Of a DNA stretch of 64,000 nt, positions 21,225 to 28,955 are shown one piece after another. How positions within the stretch are numbered: position 1 is the first letter of the stretch; each line of letters starts with the position of its first letter. The stretch covers positions 62,001 through 126,000 of the forward strand of contig CAXBBM010000006.1 in NCBI GenBank assembly GCA_963973915.1. The letters are read 5' to 3'. The position numbers and the translations under genes were made by a program. The DNA comes from Polycyclovorans sp002706265. Lineage in GTDB: Bacteria > Pseudomonadota > Gammaproteobacteria > Nevskiales > Nevskiaceae. The notes under the pieces were generated by a model that saw only the letters and a list, made by a program, of their open reading frames with translations, was not told the DNA's origin and made no database searches.

Positions 21225-21418
21225 GGGCGCGTCGGAAAGCCGTCGCGACAGGGGTGCCCCAAAAGGCCAGCGCAGGTGGGTGAAAAAATCCAAGCGTCTG
21301 ATGGAGGCCCTTGGCGGGATCAAGACCGCGAGTTCAGTTCGCACGGCGTCGGGCCCGCGTCGAACAATCCGGGGCGGATGAGAACGTCAGGGGAGGAGGC
21401 GAGATTTGCACCCGCCTG

Positions 21419-21721
21419 TTAGCGCGCCGACGCGGCTTTGAACTGCAGCTGCAAGCCCAGCGCCTTGGCCACCTTCAGCACCGTGGCGAACGTGGGGTTG
21501 CCATCGCCCGAGAGGGCCTTGTAAAGCCCCTCTCGGGTCATGCCGGTGTCGCGGGCCAACTGGCTCATGTTGCGGGCGCGGGCGATGTCGCCCAGCGCAT
21601 GAGTGATGAGCGCGGGGTCGTCGCTCGCTTCTTCCATCACGGCTTCGAGGTAGAGCGCGATGTCTTCCTCGGTCTTGAGGTAGTCCGCCTTGTCATAGCG
21701 GCTGAAGGTTTCCTTGGGCAT
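21419..21721 (-). CDS. Addiction-module antidote protein, HTH family (HigA-like)
   Basis: Predicted antitoxin and autorepressor of 100 residues. It belongs to the 'putative addiction module antidote protein' group: an N-terminal YDKADYLKTEEDIALYLEA segment that wraps the toxin, then an XRE-type helix-turn-helix ITHALGDIARARNMSQLARD / TGMTREGLYKALSG and a tail ATVLKVAKALGLQLQF. ATG at 21721 is three bases after the toxin stop; GTG at 21724 is an alternative. Toxin-first gene order is usual for this family. Confidence 0.85.
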   Translation of the reverse strand: MPKETFSRYDKADYLKTEEDIALYLEAVMEEASDDPALITHALGDIARARNMSQLARDTGMTREGLYKALSGDGNPTFATVLKVAKALGLQLQFKAASAR

Positions 21722-21724
21722 CAC

Positions 21725-22012
21725 TTAGTCCTCGAAGTGCTCGGCGATCAACTTGGCCTGTGCGATGTCCTTCTGCTGGCTGGATTTGTCGCCACCGCAC
21801 AACAACACCACCAGCAGAACACCGCGCCGCATGAAATACACCCGGTAACCGGGGCCGTGGTCGATCCGCAGCTCCAAGATGCCGTCGCCAACGGACTTCA
21901 CGTCGCCGGGATTGCCGAGGCTCAAGCGCCGCAGCCGCACCTCGATCCGTGCCTTGGCCCGGCGGTCCCGAAGCCCATCGAGCCAGCGATCAAACGTCGC
22001 GCTCTTGACCAG
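21725..22012 (-). CDS. RelE/ParE-family toxin with no standard start codon (probably 5'-truncated)
   Basis: Toxin partner of the HTH antidote gene: a RelE/ParE-fold protein, probably an mRNA interferase or gyrase poison. The frame reads ...VELVKSATFDRWLDGLRDRR, then ARIEVRLRRLSLGNPGDVK and GPGYRVYFMRRG, ending GGDKSSQQKDIAQAKLIAEH. This matches the ~95-residue addiction-module killer family over essentially its whole length. However, the frame is open only from a TGA at 22025-22027, and the first codons are CAC AGG GTC GAG CTG. There is no ATG, GTG or TTG before residue 25 or so. CTG at 22012 is the best remaining start; alternatively GTG at 21940 would make a truncated product. The original ATG has probably been replaced by unrelated DNA carrying a direct repeat. 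Confidence 0.7.
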   Translation of the reverse strand: MVKSATFDRWLDGLRDRRAKARIEVRLRRLSLGNPGDVKSVGDGILELRIDHGPGYRVYFMRRGVLLVVLLCGGDKSSQQKDIAQAKLIAEHFED

Positions 22013-22022
22013 CTCGACCCTG

Positions 22023-22060
22023 TGTCAACTGTATTGATCAGGTGAAGGTGTGTCAACTGT
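22023..22060. repeat. Pair of 10-bp direct repeats at the broken toxin start
   Basis: TGTCAACTGT occurs at 22023-22032 and again at 22051-22060, 28 bp apart, immediately upstream of the damaged toxin gene. The rest of 22061-22193 has no recognisable gene. It could be the end of an insertion sequence or a rearrangement junction; I cannot identify the element. Confidence 0.5.
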
Positions 22061-22193
22061 GGTTCACATAGTGACCGGACGGGGCATGCGGCCGCACGTG
22101 GGATGGGCCGGCGCTGCGGACCTTTGCGGCCCATCACCGGGTGCGGGTGCTGCGCCGGCTGCAGCGCCCATCCAGCCACCAATTGCAAAGTGC

Positions 22194-22228
22194 CATAAAA
22201 AAGCCGCAGCCCGGACCCGGCTGCGGCT
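22194..22228 (-). terminator. Intrinsic terminator of mscS
   Basis: On the minus strand: stem AGCCGCAGCC (22228-22219), seven-base loop, stem GGCTGCGGCT (22211-22202), then a T tract (22201-22196). It lies 25 bp beyond the mscS stop codon. Confidence 0.9.
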
Positions 22229-22252
22229 GGTCACAACGGTGACGCGAGAGCC

Positions 22253-23098
22253 TTACTTGGCGACCGGGTTCGGCAGTTTGTCGTTGGCGGCCGGCAAGCC
22301 CACGTGGTGCACCGTGCGCTGCGGGAAGGGGATTTCGATGTCTTCGGCGTCAAAGCGCAGTTTGATCCGCTCGATGGTCTCGCAGCGCGTCGACCACCAG
22401 TCGCCGCTGTTGACCCAGAAGCGCACCGCGAAGTCGACCGAGTTGTCGCCCAGGTTGGTCACCACGATCGAGCTGGCCGGTTCTTCCAGGCGCCGTGGCT
22501 CGCTGTCGACCAGTTCCTGCAGCACGCGCTTGGCCTTGAGCAGGTCCGAGCCGTAGCCGATGCCAATGGTCAGGTCGACCCGGCGTGTCGGCAATGCCGA
22601 GAAGTTGGTGATCACATTGGTGGTCACATTGTTGTTCGGCACGATCACGAACTGGTTGTCGAGTGATTTCAGCACGGTGTGGATGATCTTGATCTCATCG
22701 ACCACCCCCATCTCGCCGCCGATCTTCACGAAATCACCCTTCTTGAAGGGGCGAAAGATGATCAGAATCACCCCCGCGGCCAGGCTTGACAGCTGACCCT
22801 GCAGCGACAGACCAATGGCCAGCGCCGCACCGCCCAGAATGGCCGCTGCCGAGGTTGTGCTGACCCCCACCTGGCCCAGCGCCGAGATAATCACCACGGC
22901 CATGGCGAGGCCATAGATGACGTTGCTCAGAAAGCTGACCAGCGTCTCGTCCATGCGGCCGCGCGTCATGGCCTTTTTGAGCAGGTTCAGGGCGATGCCG
23001 ACCGCCCATTTGCCGATGATGAAAATGGCCAGCGCGGCCAGCACGTTGATCAGAAATGGCCGGGCAATTGCCAGGTACTCTGCGACCGGAAACGACAT
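22253..23098 (-). CDS. mscS: Small-conductance mechanosensitive channel MscS
   Basis: Heptameric inner-membrane valve that opens under hypo-osmotic tension. It has 281 residues. TM1 is near residues 8-30 (FLINVLAALAIFIIGKWAVG), TM2 near 48-72, and pore helix TM3 is ILGGAALAIGLSLQGQLSSL with the Gly/Ala packing pattern, followed by AAGVILIIFRPFKKGDFV. The beta domain has HTVLKSLDNQFVIVPNNNV, and the C-terminal domain carries DFAVRFWVNSGDWW. ATG at 23098 was chosen because MSFPVAEYLAI starts the family-like protein and AAGGGG lies six bases in front. That ribosome-binding site is inside a hairpin (see 23100-23131). Confidence 0.96.
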   Translation of the reverse strand: MSFPVAEYLAIARPFLINVLAALAIFIIGKWAVGIALNLLKKAMTRGRMDETLVSFLSNVIYGLAMAVVIISALGQVGVSTTSAAAILGGAALAIGLSLQGQLSSLAAGVILIIFRPFKKGDFVKIGGEMGVVDEIKIIHTVLKSLDNQFVIVPNNNVTTNVITNFSALPTRRVDLTIGIGYGSDLLKAKRVLQELVDSEPRRLEEPASSIVVTNLGDNSVDFAVRFWVNSGDWWSTRCETIERIKLRFDAEDIEIPFPQRTVHHVGLPAANDKLPNPVAK

Positions 23099-23099
23099 G

Positions 23100-23131
23100 A
23101 AAAACCCCTTCAATCGTTGCGAATGAAGGGG
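23100..23131 (-). terminator. Terminator-like hairpin covering the mscS ribosome-binding site
   Basis: On the minus strand: CCCCTTCA (23131-23124), 11-base loop, TGAAGGGG (23112-23105), then TTTTT (23104-23100) and C before the mscS ATG at 23098. Shape and U tract are those of an intrinsic terminator for the upstream SDR gene. The 3' arm contains AAGGGG, the only good mscS Shine-Dalgarno. It may act as terminator, as translational brake, or both. Confidence 0.72.
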
Positions 23132-23181
23132 CATTTTGGCACCTGGGCATCAATGTTGCAGTGCGGTATGCCCGCCAGGCG

Positions 23182-23949
23182 TCATTTTGGCGCCATGCGC
23201 AGCGCACCATCGAGCCGCACGGTTTCGCCGTTGAACATCGGGTTGATGACCATCGACTCCACCAGCAGCGCGTACTCCGACGGCTTGCCAAGGCGCGAAG
23301 GGAAGGGCACCGACGCCCCCAGCGAGCGGCGTGCTTCTTCCGGCAGCGAGGCCATCATCGGGGTTTCGAACAGCCCTGGCGCAATGGTCAGCACGCGAAT
23401 GCCGCTGCGGGCCAGTTCGCGGGCAATCGGCAGGGTCATGCCCACAACACCGGCTTTGGAGGCCGCATAGGCCGGCTGGCCGATCTGACCATCGAACGCC
23501 GCCACCGAGGCGGTGTTGATCATCACGCCGCGTTCGCCGCCGTCGTCGGGCGCCTGGGTGGCCATCTGCGCCGCGGCCAGCCGCATCATGTTGAAGCTGC
23601 CCACCAGGTTGATCTGGATGATGCGGTTGAACACGTCCAGCCCCAGCGGGCCGTCCTTGCCCAGCATCTTGGCGGGGGTGCCCACGCCCGCGCAGTTGAC
23701 CAGCACATTGAGGCCGCCAAAGGCGCTGACCGCGAGTGCCACCGCCGCCTGTGCCTCGGCCTCGTTGCACACGTCGCACTGTGCAAAACGGGCGCGCTCG
23801 CCCAGTTCCTTGGCCAGAGCTTCGCCGCGCGCCGTGTCGCGATCGGCAATCACCACCGACGCGCCACCGGCGTGCAGGTGGCGCACGGTGGCCTCACCCA
23901 GACCCGATGCGCCGCCGCTGACCACTGCCACGCTTGATTTCACCTTCAT
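23182..23949 (-). CDS. SDR-family 3-hydroxyacyl-CoA dehydrogenase (HSD10-like)
   Basis: NAD-dependent short-chain dehydrogenase of 255 residues, probably oxidising 3-hydroxyacyl-CoA or 3-hydroxy-2-methylbutyryl-CoA in beta-oxidation or isoleucine breakdown. The cofactor loop is VVSGGASGLGEATVRHLHAG, with VIADRD following (Asp after the second strand indicates NAD). NCAGVGTPAKMLG has the NAG-like motif. Catalytic Ser is in INTASVAAFDGQIGQ, followed by PAYAASKAGVVGM with the YxxxK pair. The segment LPEEARRSLGASVPFPSRLG matches HSD10-type enzymes. ATG at 23949 was chosen: GAAG precedes it and the fold starts there. The exact substrate is inferred from resemblance. Confidence 0.85.
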   Translation of the reverse strand: MKVKSSVAVVSGGASGLGEATVRHLHAGGASVVIADRDTARGEALAKELGERARFAQCDVCNEAEAQAAVALAVSAFGGLNVLVNCAGVGTPAKMLGKDGPLGLDVFNRIIQINLVGSFNMMRLAAAQMATQAPDDGGERGVMINTASVAAFDGQIGQPAYAASKAGVVGMTLPIARELARSGIRVLTIAPGLFETPMMASLPEEARRSLGASVPFPSRLGKPSEYALLVESMVINPMFNGETVRLDGALRMAPK

Positions 23950-24065
23950 CTTCTTCACTCCTGTGTGTTGATCTTGTGATGTTTTTACGTTGTTGGGCCG
24001 CACACGCAAAACGACGCGCCGGCCTGCGGGTGAGGCCGACGCGTCGCGGTTGACCGGGCGCCGCG

Positions 24066-24620
24066 CTATTTCACCGTGATGGTGATTTTCTCAGACATGA
24101 CCGGCGGATTGTGCGGCCGATGCAGGCCATCGCCCAGCAGCAGTTGCAGCGTGTGTTCGCCGGGCGCCAGCGTGAGCGTGGTTTCGGTCTGGCCAGCGCC
24201 AAAATGGACGATCTGCTCGGTGGACGGCAACGGCGCGTCCATCGCCACCTCGGGCGCGTCGATCAGCAGGTGGTGATGCCCGGCGTTTTTCGTCATATCA
24301 CCTGCGGGCACCACCTCCATGTTGCGCAGGCCGAACACGACCTTCACCTCGCCTTCAACCTCGTCACCGTCGGCGGGCGACACGAAGTACACCTCGGCGC
24401 CGTCTGGCGCGCTCACGGGGGGCGGCGGCGTGTCGGCGACAGGGGCAGGTGATGCGGCGGGCTGTTGGGTCGGCGCAGGCGCGGACGTGGGCGTAGGCGA
24501 TGCGGCGGCCTGTTCGGTGTCGGCCGCAGGCTCAGCGCCCGGGGTGGACGGCGTCTCGGCGGAACAGGCGGCAAACAGGGCCGCTGCGCTCAACAGGGCA
24601 ATACGATCTAAACGAAACAT
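24066..24620 (-). CDS. DUF4399-domain lipoprotein
   Basis: Predicted lipoprotein of 184 residues. Signal peptide MFRLDRIALLSAAALFAAC has a lipobox with Cys near 19. A disordered Pro/Ala/Thr-rich linker covers about 20-75. The DUF4399 domain follows at about 76-184: VYFVSPADGDEVEGEVKVVF, MTKNAGHHHLLID, and LQLLLGDGLHRPHNPPVMSE. The three His in GHHHL and the later HRPH suggest metal binding, but no function is established that I know of. It stands alone between the SDR gene (divided from it by 116 bp) and a decayed toxin. Confidence 0.85.
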   Translation of the reverse strand: MFRLDRIALLSAAALFAACSAETPSTPGAEPAADTEQAAASPTPTSAPAPTQQPAASPAPVADTPPPPVSAPDGAEVYFVSPADGDEVEGEVKVVFGLRNMEVVPAGDMTKNAGHHHLLIDAPEVAMDAPLPSTEQIVHFGAGQTETTLTLAPGEHTLQLLLGDGLHRPHNPPVMSEKITITVK

Positions 24621-24681
24621 GGTGCGCTCCTTGCGGAAGGGGGGTCATCGGGGCGACAGCGCATCGAATCACGGGCGGTCG

Positions 24682-24915
24682 TTACCGTTGCGACGGCCAT
24701 CGTCGTTGGCCATGGAACACCCGCAAAATATCGACGCGCTGACCCTGCACACCATACGACACCCTGCAGGGTGTACCCACGATGACCTGCGCTCGCGTGC
24801 CGGGCATCCGACCGGCGCGACCCAGGTGGGGGCGGTTGGCAGGCTGGCAACGCTGCCTTCGGTGGGCAGAACCCTGCGCGCAGTGGCTTGCGGAGGATCC
24901 TGAGCGATGTCGATG
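24682..24915 (-). pseudogene. Decayed ParE/RelE-family toxin
   Basis: Read leftwards, one frame gives GTRAQVIVGTPCRVSYGVQG then QRVDILRVFHGQRRW, the standard C-terminal half of a ParE/RelE toxin (VxGTPYxVxYRVxG...ILRVxHGxRxWP). The expected upstream part (AIDIAQDPPQATARRV, like DYIAQDNPxAAxRV) is in another frame, and the N-terminal start region is not recognisable. A frameshift near 24850-24870 therefore separates the halves. No antitoxin remains next to it. Confidence 0.6.
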
Positions 24916-24950
24916 GCGCCTTCTTGGAGGGGTCGCAAAGCACCGCCCCA

Positions 24951-25345
24951 CATCCTCAATGAAGCGCTGGACATCATCGCCACGGTGACAGCCATGCCGG
25001 TTCAGGCATCAACCGCGAAGGCGACTTCCGTTGCGTGCACGAAGGGGTCGATCGGCACTTCCGTTCAACATTTTGCTGCGAATGGCCCAAAATTTTGCGC
25101 GTCACGCGGAACGGCGCCGGGATTGCTCTATACTGCCGCCGCCCGAACCTGCCCTGATGCCCTGACGCAGCGTTTTCGGTTGACGCGAGCCTGATCACAC
25201 AAGATTTCGGTGTTGCGTCGTGATCTTCCCAGCGAGACCCGTCGTAGACGCCCCACCGTGCAGGCGTCCGCACCAAGTCGGTCCCCCGCCTTTCATTCTT
25301 TGCACGGCCCTCAAGCGCCGTTGATCCGGCTCCGGAGTCTTACCC
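24951..25345 (+). promoter_or_regulatory. Long leader region of rhlE
   Basis: About 395 bp without a gene. TATACT at roughly 25128-25133 looks like a -10 box but has no convincing -35 at 17 bp. If used, it would give a 5' leader of about 205 bases before rhlE. Long leaders are common on cold-shock helicase mRNAs. I see no named riboswitch. Confidence 0.3.
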
Positions 25346-26662
25346 ATGTCTTTTTCAGAACTCGGCCTAGATGCCGCTCTCATGCGTGCCATCGAGCGTG
25401 AGGGCTACACCACGCCCACGCCCATTCAGGCCAAGGCCATTCCCGAAGTGCTGGCCGGCCGCGACGTGCTCGCCGCCGCCCAGACCGGCACCGGCAAAAC
25501 CGCTGCCTTCACCCTGCCGCTGCTGCAACATCTGCTCACCAACCCCCGCGAGGGCGGCAAGGCGCCGCGCATTCTGGTGCTGGTGCCCACCCGCGAACTG
25601 GCCGCGCAGGTCGGTGAGTCGGTGGTCGCCTACGGTCGCGATGTCACCGTCAAGCACGCCGTGATTTTTGGCGGTGTGGGCATCAACCCGCAGATCGACC
25701 GCGTGCGTCGCGGGCTGGACATCATCATCGCCACGCCCGGCCGCCTGCTCGACCTCACCGGACAAGGCGTGCTCGACCTGTCCAAAATCGAGATTCTGGT
25801 GCTGGATGAGGCCGACCGCATGCTCGACATGGGCTTCATGCCCGACATCAAGCGCGTCCTCAAGCAACTGCCGGCCAAGCGCCAGAACCTGATGTTCTCG
25901 GCCACCTTCTCGCCCGACATTCGCGGTCTGGCCGAAGGGCTGCTCACCAATCCGGTCAGCATCGACATCGCCCCGCGCAACACCGCCACGCAACTGGTGG
26001 ACCAGCGCGCCATCTTTGCCGAAAAGGCCGACAAGGCCGGGCTGCTGGGCTTCATGGTGTCGCGCGGCAACTGGAAGCAGGTGCTGGTCTTCACCCGCAC
26101 CAAGCACGGCGCCAACCGCCTCTGCGAGCGGCTTGAAAAAGACGGTCTCACCGCCGCCGCCCTGCACGGCAACAAAAGCCAGGGCGCCCGCACCAAGGCG
26201 CTGGCCGGCTTCAAGGACGGCAGCGTGCGCGTGCTGGTCGCCACCGACATTGCCGCCCGCGGCATCGACATCGAAAACCTGCCCCACGTCATCAACTACG
26301 AACTGCCCAACGTGCCCGAAGACTATGTGCACCGCATCGGCCGCACCGGTCGCGCCGGCGCCGTGGGCGAGGCCATCTCGCTGGTCGCCCACGACGAGCG
26401 TGGCTACCTCAAGCAGATCGAACGACTCATTCGCCAGACCATTCCGGTGTTCGTGATCGAGGGCTACACCCTCAACGCCAAACCCGGCACGCCGGGTGAA
26501 GCCGACGACCGCCCGGCGCGACCGCCGCAGCGTCAGGGTCAGCGCCGCCCCAATCCGCCGGGCGCCGGTCCGCGTCCGCAGGGTCGGGGTGGCCGCGGCG
26601 GCCCGGTCAAGCCGCAGAAAAGCGCCGAGCACCTCAAGGGCATGAGCCGCAAGGTGCATTGA
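25346..26662 (+). CDS. rhlE: DEAD-box ATP-dependent RNA helicase RhlE
   Basis: RNA helicase of 438 residues linked to ribosome assembly and RNA turnover. Q motif: MSFSELGLDAALMRAIEREG then YTTPTPIQAKAIP. Motif I is AAQTGTGKTAAFTLPLLQ, Ia PTRELAAQV, II LDEADRMLDMGFMPDI, and III MFSATFS. In domain 2, VLVATDIAARGIDIENLPHV and HRIGRTGRAG are motifs V and VI. The C-terminal tail (about 375-438) is basic and Pro/Gly/Arg-rich, with RPPQRQGQRRPNPP, probably for RNA binding. This tail and the RhlE-like Q region separate it from DeaD or DbpA. Confidence 0.93.
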   Translation: MSFSELGLDAALMRAIEREGYTTPTPIQAKAIPEVLAGRDVLAAAQTGTGKTAAFTLPLLQHLLTNPREGGKAPRILVLVPTRELAAQVGESVVAYGRDVTVKHAVIFGGVGINPQIDRVRRGLDIIIATPGRLLDLTGQGVLDLSKIEILVLDEADRMLDMGFMPDIKRVLKQLPAKRQNLMFSATFSPDIRGLAEGLLTNPVSIDIAPRNTATQLVDQRAIFAEKADKAGLLGFMVSRGNWKQVLVFTRTKHGANRLCERLEKDGLTAAALHGNKSQGARTKALAGFKDGSVRVLVATDIAARGIDIENLPHVINYELPNVPEDYVHRIGRTGRAGAVGEAISLVAHDERGYLKQIERLIRQTIPVFVIEGYTLNAKPGTPGEADDRPARPPQRQGQRRPNPPGAGPRPQGRGGRGGPVKPQKSAEHLKGMSRKVH

Positions 26663-26705
26663 GCGCCACGCCGTCAGCGCCGACCGCACCCGGTATCGGT
26701 GACGG

Positions 26706-26725
26706 CGTGACGTGACGTGACGTGA
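26706..26725 (+). repeat. Short tandem repeat (CGTGA)x4
   Basis: Four back-to-back CGTGA units lie between rhlE and the hairpin at 26756. Non-coding. Such a tract could vary in copy number between strains. Confidence 0.75.
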
Positions 26726-26755
26726 CCGCGCCGCCCGATGCGGTGCCGCGATCAA

Positions 26756-26794
26756 GGCCACAGGGACTGCCCCGCCGGGGCAGTCCCTGTGGCC
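26756..26794. repeat. Perfect 18-bp inverted repeat with 3-base loop
   Basis: Left arm GGCCACAGGGACTGCCCC (26756-26773), loop GCC, right arm GGGGCAGTCCCTGTGGCC (26777-26794). No T tract follows on either strand, so it is not a standard intrinsic terminator. It lies between the rhlE stop and the hisN-like start. It could block 3' exonucleases, aid Rho-type termination, or be a small mobile or protein-binding palindrome. Confidence 0.92.
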
Positions 26795-26893
26795 CGCCCG
26801 TGGAATGCTCAGGCCTGCGCCGCCACCGGGCGGCCGAGGCGCTCCAGGGGCATCTGCGATAATCCGGCGCCCTCCGCACCGCGCTCCTGATCC

Positions 26894-27649
26894 ATGTCTT
26901 ACGCCCCACACCTCGAAGTTGCCCGCGCCGCCGCCGATGCCGCCGCAGCCCTCATCCGCAAAGCCTATCGCGGTCAGTTCGACGTACAGCTCAAGGCCGA
27001 TGCCTCGCCCGTTACCGAGGTCGACATCGCGGCCGAAAAAATCATCCGCGACACCCTGTCCGCCGCATTCCCCGACCACGCCCACTACGGCGAAGAACTG
27101 GGGCGCGGCGACACCGACGCCGAATACCTGTGGCTGATCGACCCCATCGACGGCACCAAAGCCTTCGTGCGCGGCTACCCCATGTTCTCGGTGCAGATCG
27201 CACTCATGCACCGCGGCGAACTGGTCATGGGCGTGAGCTGCGCGCCATGCTGGAACGGCAGCGGTGAAACCGCCTGGGCGGTCAAGGGCGAAGGCGCATG
27301 GCTCGACGGCGAGCGCATCCATGTCAGCACCATCGACACCCTGGCCAAGGCCACGCTCTCAACCGGCAACCTCGCAACCCTGGCGGCCTCGCCCGACTGG
27401 GCCAAGCTCGGCCGGCTCATCCCCAAGCTGCACCGCATTCGCGGCTACGCCGATTTTCTGCACTACCACCTGCTCGCCAGCGGCCGCATCGACGCAGTCA
27501 TCGAATCCGACCTCAACATCCTCGACATTGCCGCCCTCACCGTCATCGTCCGCGAGGCCGGCGGCGTGATCACCCAGCTCGACGGTGGCCCCATCGGACT
27601 GGGCACCACCTCGGTGCTGGCCAGCAATGGGCGGGTGAATGTCTGGTAG
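26894..27649 (+). CDS. hisN: Histidinol-phosphatase, inositol-monophosphatase family (HisN-like)
   Basis: Mg2+-dependent phosphatase of 251 residues. The IMPase fold is shown by KADASPVTEVDIAAEKIIRD, the glutamate site HAHYGEELGRGD, metal-binding motif WLIDPIDGTKAFVRGYPMFS, and motif 2 NILDIAALTVIVREAGG. The pattern matches HisN-type histidinol-phosphatases more than SuhB: FVRGYPMFSVQIAL and YADFLHYHLLASGRIDAV agree. No other his genes are nearby, so the substrate is inferred from family resemblance. It converges with the GT87 gene. A second IMPase-fold gene, cysQ, lies at 62978. Confidence 0.82.
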   Translation: MSYAPHLEVARAAADAAAALIRKAYRGQFDVQLKADASPVTEVDIAAEKIIRDTLSAAFPDHAHYGEELGRGDTDAEYLWLIDPIDGTKAFVRGYPMFSVQIALMHRGELVMGVSCAPCWNGSGETAWAVKGEGAWLDGERIHVSTIDTLAKATLSTGNLATLAASPDWAKLGRLIPKLHRIRGYADFLHYHLLASGRIDAVIESDLNILDIAALTVIVREAGGVITQLDGGPIGLGTTSVLASNGRVNVW

Positions 27650-27682
27650 CGGCAAGCAGGTCACCGCGTCTGAACAATGTTC

Positions 27683-28912
27683 CTACGTCGGGGCCTGCGG
27701 CCTGGAGCGCGCTGCGTCACCCGCCTCCGCGTCCGTGTTCGTTCCAGCGACAAGGTAGAGCGCCGCAATCAAGCACAGCGGCGCGATTGGAACGTGCAGG
27801 GCATTGCTGAACAGTGACAGCAAGCCAACGCACCAACCGGTTGCGATCACGAACGTGAGTGCCGGTGTGGCGGGGTGGCGCCGCAGGCTCACACACCAAA
27901 GCAGGATGGCCGCCTCAATCATGCTGAAGTCGTAGTTGTGCACATACGGCGACATCAGGGCCGTGGCCAGCGTGAAGACGAGGATGTCGGTGGTGCTGAG
28001 TGGCAGCGATCGCAGATGGCGGCGCCGTACAAAGTGACGTAGAAAAATCGTCAGCGCGGCCACGGCAAACAGCGCGTGAACGAGGTAACTGCCGACCGTG
28101 TCCAGCCCGGCGATGCGTGCGCTGTTGAAAGCTGAAGGAATCATCAACATGCCGATGCCCACCGCATGGTGGAGAACGCTTTGCTGCAGGGGCAAGGCCG
28201 CTGTGAAGAACGCCGTCCACACTTCGGAACCCCACAGCAAAATCGGCAGTAAAGCGGTGGCAATAACGGTGAGCGTCGCGTATGCGAATGCGCGCCACTG
28301 TCCCCGGAGAAGCAGGAGGGGCGGAATCAGCAAGCCAAGAATGGGCTTGAAGGCGAGCAGGCCAAACAGCACTCCGGCCATGCCGGGGCGATGGGCCAGC
28401 AACCGAAGTCCGCCGACCAGCAAGGCCGCACTGATCAAGCCGTTCTGTCCCATGATGAGATTAAAACCCGTCATCGGGGCGACCAGCAGGAGCAGCAGAA
28501 CCGGCCGTTTGAAGTCGGGTGCGCCCACGGCAAGCATCAGCGCCAGTAACCCTGCGGCCGAGTACGTTGCAAGTGCAATCGGGTAAGGCATCGACCCGAC
28601 CAGCGCTGCCGTTGCAAAGGCGGTTGGCGGATAGAAGTACGAGTTCCAGCCTACGCCGCTGCCCACCATCGCGGTTTGAAATGCGGTGAACCTGTCGTTG
28701 TCATAGATCGCCAACGCGCTGCGCTCTTCAAGCAGGATGCGACCGGCAATCCACAGATTGTGCGCATCCCGCCCAAACACCTGACCACGGTTGAAGGTGT
28801 CAAACAGATAGGGCGCTTGATCAAACACCATGAACACCAGCAAGGCGGGCAAGGTGATCAGGCTGATCCGGGTCAATTGCGCCCAGACATCCCTGCGGTC
28901 AACGTCATTCAT
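27683..28912 (-). CDS. Glycosyltransferase family 87 (DUF2029) membrane protein
   Basis: Polytopic inner-membrane protein of 409 residues with about ten hydrophobic segments. It matches the GT-C superfamily member GT87: an early loop with GRDAHNLWIAGRILLEER (acidic residue of the active site), YFYPPTAFATAALVGSMPY, LIMGQNGLISAALLVGGLRL and GVLFGLLAFKPILGLLIP. The pattern GQNG...LxFKPxLGLL is typical of the family, which uses polyprenyl-phosphate sugars. ATG 28912 follows GAGG; ATG 28924 would add four residues. It lies just downstream of a GT2 gene that could make the polyprenyl-phosphate sugar donor. Confidence 0.83.
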   Translation of the reverse strand: MNDVDRRDVWAQLTRISLITLPALLVFMVFDQAPYLFDTFNRGQVFGRDAHNLWIAGRILLEERSALAIYDNDRFTAFQTAMVGSGVGWNSYFYPPTAFATAALVGSMPYPIALATYSAAGLLALMLAVGAPDFKRPVLLLLLVAPMTGFNLIMGQNGLISAALLVGGLRLLAHRPGMAGVLFGLLAFKPILGLLIPPLLLLRGQWRAFAYATLTVIATALLPILLWGSEVWTAFFTAALPLQQSVLHHAVGIGMLMIPSAFNSARIAGLDTVGSYLVHALFAVAALTIFLRHFVRRRHLRSLPLSTTDILVFTLATALMSPYVHNYDFSMIEAAILLWCVSLRRHPATPALTFVIATGWCVGLLSLFSNALHVPIAPLCLIAALYLVAGTNTDAEAGDAARSRPQAPT

Positions 28913-28955
28913 CGGGGGCCTCATGAACCGGCTGTCGGGCGCAGCGGCGGTGCCA

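Noticed and set aside
22050..22556. Plus-strand 168-codon frame overlapping the mscS 3' end
   Set aside because: Overlaps the mscS terminator and coding sequence; no protein character.
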